Positions 55,715 to 64,000 of a DNA stretch of 64,000 nt are shown here, piece by piece. The translations under genes were made by a program, and so were the position numbers. Numbering within the stretch: the stretch's first letter is position 1; each line of letters begins with the position of its first letter. This DNA comes from Apostichopus japonicus (lineage: Eukaryota; Echinodermata; Holothuroidea; Aspidochirotida; Stichopodidae): assembly GCF_037975245.1 (NCBI RefSeq), contig NC_092571.1, positions 14,751,917-14,815,916 of the forward strand. The letters run 5' to 3'. Under the pieces are notes generated by a model. It searched no databases. It worked only from the letters and a program-made list of their open reading frames with translations, and was not told the DNA's origin.

Positions 55715-58700
55715 GTGAGTTGCGCTATTTGCTGATTGTCAAATGAGACTTTGGCAGTAGTCAGTACTTAACAGCTTATGAGTTATGGTTTTGAGCTCTT
55801 GTTGCGTTTTCCAGTGGCTGCAGTGCTACTGAAGACTTGAAGTAGTCCTTTGAAAGGAATTGTTTGAGTCAATTTTGATTTTCACAACAAGTTTTCAATA
55901 CTTTGTCACTTTGTGATATGATATGACATTTATCTGATAACAATGTTAGTCATATGCTTGAATAGTTAAGTTTCTGTAATCTATGATTTCAAGTTATGAA
56001 ATGAAAGGAAAACACCTATGAATGATTCCAAACTGCAATATTGCATACTGTACATGTATTGTACATGTGATCACTAGTCCTTCAAAATTCAAAACAAGGC
56101 CGGTGTTGTGAAATGATAGGGATTGCCTTGAGTTCATAAATGCAAGTTATTAGCTTGAGGGTGCTTCTACATTTTGTGGAAACTTTTCTGTAAGAGGCTG
56201 TCTAAACTTGATCAATTACAGACTTATTGTATTTTGACACTCAGTTCAGTACAGTACTATAGGTATAGAAAACTTGCAGACTAAGCACAAAAATGCTGTT
56301 TAATATGCACATATTGTACAATGAGCCTAAATATCGAATAAGCCTGATGTCTCTGCATGATTTATCATGTCCAGTTTTAAATTCCAAATCTTCTCTTTTC
56401 CATTTTTATTTTTCACAGGTTGCAAGTTAACTGTCAGGTCCAAAGGATATCAAGTAGTGGTTAACAACTTTGATGCCTTCTACAGTGTATTACGGTACAG
56501 AATTAAAATTGATTCAAATAAATTTAATCTTCTGCCCTTAAAACCTTCATTTTAACATCTGCGGTGAGAAGGAGTGGACACAAAATTGTAAAATTGATCT
56601 TGCAAGCCACAATCTGCACACTGCAAACAATTTAGGATGAGCCACATCCCATGAACAAAACTGGAAATATTTCATTATGGGAACTAAAAGATCAGAAACA
56701 TCTGTGCATGCAAATTGTCCGGCTCTGTTCTACTGAAATATCCTGTCACAAGTACAGTGTGCCTTTCCTTACTAACAAACTCTCCAAAGCTTAATGTACT
56801 GTATTTCCTTATGTTATTCTCATTGGTTAAGTTATCATTTATGATTGCAAAAATGGTTCCATGATCTACCAGTATAGGTTTTCTGAATCTGCGTACAGAG
56901 CACATTTTGTGAATCAGCTGTACGGAAAGATTTATAGATACATACAGTAGGTTGTGTAAGTGGCATTGAATATTTCTTGTGTAGATATACTGCTACACTT
57001 TAATGCACTGTACAGTAGGTTTTCAATAATTGTGTAACTTGCCAATTTTCAGGAACTTTGGACATCTAGGATCGGAATTTCGGGAGGAAGCATGGGACAT
57101 TTTGATGACCGGTAAGAGCATTCATGTTAATTCACTGAACTGCCAACTAAATAATACCTACAAAGTTACTGTTCACAATTTGGCCAATTGATAATGTTGA
57201 CAATATTCATCAGCTTTCAAGGATACATAAATTTGGCATTTTTTTCTTGTGACCAGTTTGGTGGTGGATGAATATTATAGACATCTTCAAACACACAGGT
57301 TGCCTCTATTGAAGTAAAGATGAGGTCCTTCCAGGGCATTATTTGGTGTTCTGATATTGTTTAGCAGTATTGAAAGTTATTTAGTAATTTCACGTAGTTC
57401 CTTTGTACAAAAACCTGTTGCATATACAACACATCTTTACATTTTGCATAGCAATTTGTCCATTTTGCATAACACTTCTCCATTTGGCATAACAATATGT
57501 CCATTTTGTATAGCATTTTTTTCATTTTGTATAGCATTTTTTTCATTTTGGATAGTATTTTTTCATCCAATACTGTTCCTTATCTTGATGTTTTTTTTTA
57601 TTGAATCAGCTATGAGAAGCTTGACTTCAGGACTCTCCACGTTTCTGGAGGAAGCCGAGATGGACGCTGCAGAGAAGAATGTTAAGAGGAATGAGATCAA
57701 AATGGTGGTTTACCTCCTCTGTCAGCTGGCAGATGCATTTGAGACAGAAGCCGGTAGACCTTCTGTTGATATGGCCATTTCTAAACGAGTAAGTTAAAAG
57801 TTTTTTTCTTTTTTAATATTTTTTTATTTTAATTTTTTATTACAGTGGTTTAATAGATTTGATACTACAGGTACTGTACTGAAACATGTCTGTCATGAAT
57901 GCAAATTTCAAATGGTGACATGTTACAGTAGTATTGAAAGTTAGCATTTTAAGTTCTGAAGTCTTTACCTTACCCTAAATCACAGCATATAATTTAGCTC
58001 CTTTTTTCATGGCCTGACGTTTTGATTAATTTTTCAATTATTTTTACACATTCTCCTACTCCTACACAGGCTCTCTAGTGGATAAGCAGTTCGCTAACAG
58101 TTTTATTTTATTTAGACTTTTTTATGGGAATCATTTATCTGGTATTTAAATTGCAATCGAGATACAAATTTGAATGTACAAGTCTTCAAGATTAACAAAA
58201 AAACAGTAGTTTCATCAGTAATACACTAAAGTAGCATTTCACAGCATACAAAGAAGAGCTTTGTGTAATACTAACACATAGAAATGAGCATTTTGAGGAA
58301 TGCCGGTTTTTTTTTTTTTTGGGTGTAACTTGACCATTACATTCCTGGGTCGTTTGTACAGTACCCAGTACTCGTCCCTACACATGCAGTAGCCCAAGTC
58401 ATTATGTAGCAACCCCTGACCACTGATATACTGTACTTCAACCCATGTACTGGGTAAGAACGCTAACTTCAAATTGGTTTGCTCTCTCACCAAACAGAGC
58501 CGCAAGAAGAAGAAAACCGTCTCTGGAGAAATGGACTGGGAAGCGGAAAGGGCCAACTATTTAGAGGCCATGGTTAAAATTCTACAGACAGAAATAAGGA
58601 GGCTGTGGGACCCACCTGTCGTGGAAGAAGAATTTGTCAAGTGAGAATCGACATATCTTTTATTATGCAGATGTTGACGGAGACAACTTCCATAACTATA

Positions 58701-61700
58701 GACACATAAATTTGAATATTAATTTTGCATGAATAGGAAATGGGTTATTTCGTAGTGCCTACAGGTCGGTAATTTCACGTAAGTGCCATTCCTTGGCATA
58801 AACTTAAAAAGCAACTGCCAACTTGGGTAGTTAAGGTGTAATTAAAGTGTCTGTTTGCACTAATTTTGGTAACTTTTTTTGATAACAGATCGGACAAAAC
58901 TGAAATCCAATCAGAATGCGGCAAATCTAGCTTTGTAAATTTCAACTCCAATTTCAAACAACTGTCACCGGGATTGAGCCGATCAAAACATTTGAAATTT
59001 TAATAATATAACTGATGTATATGTGGGCCTGATCGATGAAATTTTGTGTACTAATAATTACTCATTATTCAACACTCTTTGGCTGAGTACTTAATTGCAA
59101 TCTTGTGTGTTTTTAAAGCTAAAGTTGGTTGGTAAAACTGCAGCAAATTCACAATCCACTTCATGGTCATCGCAGCCAAGTAAAAAATAATCCGCCAATT
59201 TCTGTTAAAATGCCCTCAAGTCATTTATACCATAGGAACATGCCTGGCCTTGACAAACTGTAGCCTCAATGGACTCTCGTCAATTGTAAATGTAAAACTT
59301 GCATTTAATTTGCATATCATATCGATACTTAGATCTGTAGAAATTGGTCAGTCTCAGATTTTGTTTTTCTTTCGATTAATTCTTTGGGCATCACAAGTAA
59401 TTTGAAAGGGGTGAACCACATCCATGTTCCTCTCGTGAGAGTGTTGTGGTCAATTGGTCAAGGCAATGAACTTGAGCTCTAACGATTACACGTCCAGATC
59501 ATAATGTCGTATTCTTGGACCAGGCACTTTATCTCCATTGCCTCTCTTCACATGTGTATGGACCTGTGAGGTAACTTTTAAATAAAGTTGCATGTGCCGC
59601 CCAGTTTGTGGATGCACCCTAGGGGACACATAAGATGTGACTCACTGCAGTACCCTGGGAGTGGCTGTTTGAATTATGCACACTTGGGTTTGTGGGTGTG
59701 ACAAGTCACCAAGGACCAGGAGTTAAATTCTGAACAGTAGTGTTGAAAATGCCTTGGCATTGTACAAGACTGTAAACCACCAAATTTAAATATTTCCATG
59801 CCAAGGTTTGAGAATAAACAAAGGTTGTTGTGATTTCCTTCCTTGTATTAGCCTTGTCAGTGGGAGTTGTTATAAGATGCTGGAAACCCCAGAGGTGATG
59901 AAGAACAAGGTCACAAAGGATAACCTGGTACACGTCATTGCCATCCTAGTGAAACGATACAACCACGGTCTGAGTGAGTACCAATCATGAAACAATCATT
60001 ATAACCAGTACCACGGTCTAAGTAAGTACCAATCATAAAACAACCATTATAACCAGTCATATTACTGACGGGAATTTCCTTAAAGAGCAAACAAACTCAT
60101 TGGCAAGAGCAGGAATATGCACAGGGTCTGTGACTACCCGGGGCAAATCACAATTCTTTTTAACCTTATATAACCGGATTTCTCTTTTGTGTCTGTTTGA
60201 TTTTGATTTTTCTTTAAAGAGCAAACAAACTCGTTGGCAAGAGCAGGAATATGCACAGGGTCTGTGACTACCAGGGCAAATCACAATTTTTTTTAACCTT
60301 ATATAACCGGATCTCTCTTTCTCGTCTGTTTTCATTTTGAGTTTTGATTTTCATCGTAGGTGCAAGCGTCAAGCTCTTGCTGCTCCTCCAACACTTTGAG
60401 CATCTGACGGTTCCTCTTGCCCAGGCCATCCAAACCATCGTTGATGTCTTTGGTGTCAAGAGCATCGTGGGAGAAATCATCAGGTAGGTGTAAGGTTAAG
60501 TAGTCTCAGGGATGTGCCCAGGATTTCCTGAGTGCCAGGTATACTGATCCCCATCCTGGGAGAGGGTATAAGGGGGAGGGGGTGTCCCTCTCTCCTTTGA
60601 GAAATTTTTCGATTTTTGAAGGTGCTCAGATGCCAAATGCTGGCACTTGTGCAGCTTTTTAAGCACATACACAAGTACTAGTTTTGCTAACAATTTAAAT
60701 TTTTAAATTATATTTTAGTGAAATATATTACGTACCTGGTAAATGTTATTAGTTTGTTTCAAAGGGATTTTACAAGGGACTGATTGAGAGTCGTAAGTAA
60801 TGTTTCTCGCATGCGTAACTGATGCATTATTAGTCTGTATGATTTTGGTATAGGCTAGGCCCAATTTATGTTGAATATATTGTTAGGAATGTCAGGATTT
60901 TAGATGAAAATAGTGCTGGGCGGGATTCACGATTTTTAAGACAGTGCTGGGCGGGGCCGCCCAGCGTGAGCACATCCCTGTAGTCTAGAGGCGGTGCTTA
61001 GAAAATTAAGATGAGAATTTAATTACAATGGTGAACCTGATCCACTGTACCATGTCTGTAACATAATTCCCATGTGTAATATTAACTTATATACAAGTAA
61101 ATGAACAATGGAAAAATGACTGGAAAATTAATAATAAAAAAAAAAACTTGAAAGAGCAATTTGTTATAACAGGATGTGAACCATTGACCTCAGGGTAACC
61201 ACAATAGTTTTGAGTCCTGTGTCTAGTGGTCAAACTTTTCATTCCTCTTGTACTGTCCCAGTCAGTTTTTCATCATTCAGCTGCATTTATAATATACTCT
61301 AAAAAGGCAAAAATTTTGTCTTAAAATCCCCTTTTCTACCACTCTCTGTGTTTGTTTTTATTCAAAAGTTGTAGTTTGAACCTTGGGTGTTACCATAGGC
61401 ACATAGTATAAGAATGGCACCACCTGGCTAGATAGGTTGTTTGGTAGAGCGCAGGACTTTGTAACAGCGAAGTCCCTGGTTGGAATTCTGATCAAGTTCA
61501 AGCACTTCTTTAGTCTTATCGAGTTAGTCATCGTAACTTTACCTGGCAGCTTGTGTAGTGTGCGAGGTCAACACATTTTCCTCACCCATGAAATACTGTA
61601 AATTTCGTTATTTTTTCTCTTGACAACTTTTCTACCTTGGACAAAGTTCACTCATGCTGTATTACACTTTGTAAGACTTGCTTCGTTTCCAGACGTGAAG

Positions 61701-64000
61701 CATTTCTTTCAAACATTTGCGCCACAGAACCCGTCATTTTGTCCATGCATATAGAAAGCGGGAGACCCGGGTTGGAATCCCGGTGGAGGCTGGAAGTTTT
61801 TTCACTGTTCTGGATTTTTCAACTCACTACAATTTCAATTATATCTATATGTAAACTTAATCTGATCTTTTGGAGGGTTAATCCTTGGTTTGTTTGTTTC
61901 TGTTTTGTCAGGGAATTGGGCAGGATGGACCAACAAGACCTTGCCCGGGACAACAGCGGTACCAGAGGATACGCAGGGTTCATCTCTGAGCTGTCAGATC
62001 TAATTCCGGATACGATCCTACCCAGCATGAGTCTCTTACTTACTCATCTGGATGGAGAGGTATAATAATGATAATAATAATTAGAGAAGAGCCAGGGAGC
62101 CCTTTGGGAGGGGGGGGGGGACAATTACTTGACAAGAGGCAGCGAATTCAGAGATGACCAGTAGAGGGGAGGAGGAAAATGTGTTTAGAAAACTAACAGA
62201 TAAGTAGGATAGTTAAGTCTTGCTTTCTCTGAAATATTTCTAGTCACAGTACAAAGAAACATTAACAATATCTTCATTCCATTGCTGATCACAGTTATTC
62301 TTTTTATCTTATTATATAGATAAAAAATTTAAACCCACATTAAAAGGGGGGGGGGGGGGGTTTGATTGAAAGACTCTGTCATCTTTGTAAGTAACTCTTA
62401 TCGGGGTATGGAATAATTTGCTTGTCATTGAAAAGTACATTTATGCAATAATTTATGAAAGTGTTTGAAAATTCAAAGAATAATGTGTATTTTTGAATGT
62501 AGTAAAATAATAAAAGAAGAACTCATTTACTAACATTTTCAAACAATCTTTATATTAATCAGTCCTATACCATGAGGAATGGTATCCTGACAGCCATGGG
62601 GAACATCGTCTGTAAAGTGCTGAGCGGTGAAGGTTTGAACGAGAAAGCCAGAACTACAAGAGATAAGCTGCTTGATAAACTGGAGGTAAGATTATTCCTA
62701 TTGAAATGTCCCTGTAAAGCCTGGGTATTCAAACTGGGGGTCATTACCTCTTTTAGGGTTGCCAGTTTTTTTTGATTGGTGGCCACAAATTTAGAAGGGG
62801 ATAACTGCCCAAATTTTGCAGGAAAAAAGTGACAAAACCTTGAACTTAAATTACGTCAAAAGCTGCAAAATATAACACCATCTTGCAACCAAGGCCCTAC
62901 TGTATATCATAGAAAATGTTCTCACATGTTGGGGGGGGGGGGAATAACATCCTCTCAGTAGGCTCCTTTGCCAGGCAACAACATCGGCCGCAGGAAGGGG
63001 GAGGGGGAAGCAAAGATGATCTGGGTTAAAATAAGGGTTACCAAGTTTTAATACCAGGTCTGTGAAGCATCCGTTTGCACAGTATTTTGTTAAAATTCAA
63101 CCATCGAATAACCCAGCTACATGCACTGATATTAGCTTTGTTTGAAACGTACAAGATTGTATCAGTTGAATGAAAAGTCGACCTGTCGATATAAAGATAA
63201 TATAGGTCCTATCACAGCATCTTTAAATACCACGGTCCTGCAAACATTGAGGGTCGGGTATGTAGGCACCTCTGACACCTCTAAATTATTTACATAGCTC
63301 TGTGTACATATATGCTCTGTATCTTTTTCATTATAACCCAAAGTTCCTTTGCTCTTTGCCATATTTTGTTGTAATTTCCAAGCTATTTTTTTGTTGCATT
63401 GTTCATATTCTTATTCATATGTGGGCTAGCTACATAAAAAGTCAAAATTTCATCTTGGAATTTATTCTCAGGGTTGTATGGAATGGAATTGGGTTGTAAT
63501 CAATGGTTACAAGATATGCCAGCTACTGTTGCTTCTGATCGGCTCCCCCAGCTAGCCCCCCAAAAACCGGCCAATGAATGATTGTCCCAAAAGAGGGGCA
63601 GGATAGCTCTGTGGAGTACAATATTTGTAGCCCTGTGGTCCATGACCCCGAGGTTGCTGATCCAATGCCCTTTGTAGCCAAATATTTCTTTCATGTTTTC
63701 CAGTTTTCATGTTTTTTTAATTACCCAATCAGCTATCCTATCATCCTACATATTACTTACATTTATCTCAACCTGGGTGAGGTTAGTGAATAGGAACTTG
63801 TTCAAAATCCGTTAAGAATCTAAGGTCCTCACCTCAACCCTCCACAGGATCACATTCATGACGTGAACGCCTTCTGTCGCAGCAGGTCGCTACAGGTGTG
63901 GCTGAACCTTTGCCAACACCGGGCCATTCCCCTGACTAGACAGCAAGCCGTGCTGGAACTCACCATAGGGAGGCTTCACGATAAGTCCAGTTTGGTCCGC
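55603..64000 (+). CDS. NCAPD2: Condensin complex subunit D2, 5' ten exons, cut by window edge
   Basis: NCAPD2 (CAP-D2) is the non-SMC HEAT-repeat subunit of condensin I, which drives mitotic chromosome condensation. Exons: 55594-55714 (ATG 55603), 56419-56494, 57053-57111, 57610-57788, 58498-58640, 59852-59973, 60360-60483, 61912-62059, 62563-62685, 63848-beyond 64000. They encode about 413 codons, roughly residues 1-425 of the human protein. Blocks in order: NQYVVDEV, FDAFYSVLR, VEEEFV, YKMLE.P, LLQHFEHL, KSIVGEII, ARDNSGTRGYAGFISEL, LLLTHLDGE, MRNGILTAMGNIV.KVLSGE and RSRSLQVWLNL. All junctions are in phase. It is divergently oriented to TTI1. Confidence 0.96.
55715..56418 (+). other. NCAPD2: NCAPD2 intron 1
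   Basis: Nothing beyond intron sequence was recognised. Confidence 0.7.
56419..56494 (+). CDS. NCAPD2: NCAPD2 exon 2
   Basis: It follows a TTCACAG acceptor and encodes CKLTVRSKGYQVVVNNFDAF then YSVL, matching human LQHFDTIYSILHHF. Phase is 1 in, 2 out. Confidence 0.9.
57053..57111 (+). CDS. NCAPD2: NCAPD2 exon 3
   Basis: This 59-nt exon encodes NFGHLGSEFREEAWDILMT, matching human RSIDPGLKEDTLQFLIKVV. Phase is 2 in, 1 out at ACCG|GTAAGA. Confidence 0.9.
57425..57560. repeat. Degenerate 17-18-bp repeat
   Basis: Repeats of the form TCCATTTTGCATAGCA, ending with TTCATTTTGTATAGCATTTT units, lie about 50 bp before NCAPD2 exon 4. Confidence 0.8.
57610..57788 (+). CDS. NCAPD2: NCAPD2 exon 4
   Basis: It encodes LTSGLSTFLEEAEMDAAEKN then VKRNEIKMVVYLLCQLADAF and ETEAG, matching human LNALKMNCYALIRLLESFETMA. 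Phase is 1 in, 0 out. Confidence 0.93.
58498..58640 (+). CDS. NCAPD2: NCAPD2 exon 5
   Basis: It opens with a basic run SRKKKKT and encodes MDWEAERANYLEAMVKILQT then EIRRLWDPPVVEEEFV, matching human FDWEEERQPILQLLTQLLQLDIRHLWNHSIIEEEFV. Phase is 0 in, 2 out. Confidence 0.95.
58641..59851 (+). other. NCAPD2: NCAPD2 intron 5
   Basis: A diverged SINE-C occupies its last third (59437-59795). Nothing else was recognised. Confidence 0.7.
59437..59795 (+). mobile_element. SINE-C copy 2, diverged
   Basis: GTGGTCAATTGGTCAAGGCA parallels GTGGACAATTGGCTAAGGCG of the 45-kb copy. TTCTTGGACCAGGCACTTTATCT and GACCTGTGAGGTAACT also parallel it. Its 3' part is more diverged. Confidence 0.7.
59852..59973 (+). 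CDS. NCAPD2: NCAPD2 exon 6, duplicated donor
   Basis: It encodes LVSGSCYKMLETPEVMKNKV then TKDNLVHVIAILVKRYNHGL, matching human SLVTGCCYRLLENPTI...EAITHLLGVALTRYNHML. It ends in phase 1 at CTGA|GTGAGT. A 48-bp tandem copy of the exon end and donor follows. Confidence 0.95.
59962..60057 (+). repeat. 48-bp tandem duplication of NCAPD2 exon 6 donor
   Basis: Copy 1 59962-60009 has the exon end and GTGAGT; copy 2 60010-60057 has the same exon end and GTAAGT. Both continue CCAATCAT..ACAA(T/C)CATTATAACCAGT. Reading through copy 1 hits TGA after six codons. Confidence 0.95.
60078..60345. repeat. 134-bp tandem duplication, 2 copies
   Basis: Both copies contain AAAGAGCAAACAAACTC, AGAGCAGGAATATGCACAGG and AACCTTATATAACCGGAT in order. 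The array ends about 15 bp before NCAPD2 exon 7. Confidence 0.95.
60360..60483 (+). CDS. NCAPD2: NCAPD2 exon 7
   Basis: It encodes ASVKLLLLLQHFEHLTVPLA then VDVFGVKSIVGEII, matching human ATVKIIQMLQHFEHLAPVL...YGMKSIVGEIV. Phase is 1 in, 2 out. A TIR element begins 24 bp downstream. Confidence 0.96.
60507..60980 (+). mobile_element. TIR element family 1, copy 2
   Basis: It starts CAGGGATGTGCCCAGG and ends GCGTGAGCACATCCCTG. It is flanked by TAGTCT at 60501-60506 and 60981-60986. It shares internal blocks with the copy at 7263-7576 in opposite orientation. It is 474 bp with no transposase. Confidence 0.83.
61426..61497 (+). mobile_element. tRNA-like SINE head fragment
   Basis: TAGGTTGTTTGGTAGAGCGC resembles box A, and CCCTGGTTGGAATTCTGATC a degenerate box B, 72 nt in all. 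It does not fold cleanly as a functional tRNA. Confidence 0.45.
61743..61855 (+). mobile_element. SINE-B copy 2, 5'-truncated or diverged
   Basis: It shares AAAGCGGGAG, box B (GGGTTGGAATCCC), TGGAGGCTGGAAGTTTTTTC and CAACTCACTACAATTTCAAT with the copy at 21001. Box A is missing. It ends about 55 bp before NCAPD2 exon 8. Confidence 0.8.
61912..62059 (+). CDS. NCAPD2: NCAPD2 exon 8
   Basis: It encodes ELGRMDQQDLARDNSGTRGY then AGFISELSDLIPDTILPSMS and LLLTHLDGE, matching human REIGQKCPQELSRDPSGTKGFAAFLTELAERVP...LLDHLDGE. Phase is 2 in, 0 out. Confidence 0.96.
62563..62685 (+). CDS. NCAPD2: NCAPD2 exon 9
   Basis: It encodes YTMRNGILTAMGNIVCKVLS then GEGLNEKARTTRDKLLDKLE, matching human NYMMRNAVLAAMAEMVLQVLSGDQLEAAARDTRDQFLDTL. 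Phase 0 on both sides. Confidence 0.96.
62686..63847 (+). other. NCAPD2: NCAPD2 intron 9
   Basis: It has a poly-G tract at 62932-62942 and a possible degenerate tRNA-like segment near 63597-63680. No gene was recognised. Confidence 0.65.
63848..64000 (+). CDS. NCAPD2: NCAPD2 exon 10, partial at window edge
   Basis: It follows a CTCCACAG acceptor and encodes DHIHDVNAFCRSRSLQVWLN, LCQHRAIPLTRQQAVLELTI and GRLHDKSSLVR, matching human HDVNSFVRSRVLQLFTRIVQQKALPLTRFQAVVALAVGRLADKSVLV. It runs past the window edge. Confidence 0.95.

Overview
The window is AT-rich animal nuclear DNA. Coding sequence is in short exons with GT-AG introns, and the introns hold SINEs, nonautonomous DNA transposons, minisatellites and poly-G/poly-C tracts. 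The encoded proteins resemble vertebrate orthologues along their length, and tRNA-derived SINEs with box A and box B are abundant. This points to an invertebrate, perhaps a deuterostome such as an echinoderm; that placement is inference only.

Three protein-coding genes were assembled by hand by following reading phase across every splice junction and comparing with remembered human orthologues. (1) NAD kinase (NADK), + strand, 4587-26351: nine exons, with the N-terminal coding exon(s) not found. (2) TTI1 (TELO2-interacting protein 1), - strand, 51881 down to 33379: 23 coding exons, all junctions in phase, 1066 codons plus stop, so the coding region is complete. (3) NCAPD2 (condensin I subunit D2), + strand, from the ATG at 55603 to the right edge: ten exons, about 413 codons, C-terminal two thirds outside the window. 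NADK and TTI1 converge on a 7-kb gene-free stretch (26352-33378). TTI1 and NCAPD2 are head to head with about 3.7 kb between start codons. The three genes have unrelated housekeeping roles: NADP supply, PIKK kinase assembly through the TTT complex, and mitotic chromosome condensation. No operon-like logic is expected.

The most unusual structure is a recurring pattern: tandem duplications that carry an exon edge together with its splice site. There are four cases in the three genes. An 11-copy array repeats the last 37 nt of a NADK exon plus its donor (14612-16490). A second NADK exon end is duplicated as an in-frame, stop-free, splice-flanked 66-nt cassette (23651-23716). A 48-bp duplication copies the NCAPD2 exon 6 donor (59962-60057). 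An 84-bp duplication copies the TTI1 exon 22 acceptor and later received a SINE (34383-34792).

Other notable content: a small TIR element family with 6-bp flanking direct repeats (7263-7576, 60507-60980); two hAT-like elements with 8-bp target duplications (39907-40250, 46043-46625); three SINE families; and an approximately 85-bp-arm inverted repeat downstream of NADK (26954-27180). No prokaryotic system, CRISPR array, rRNA, convincing functional tRNA gene or intact transposase/reverse transcriptase was seen.
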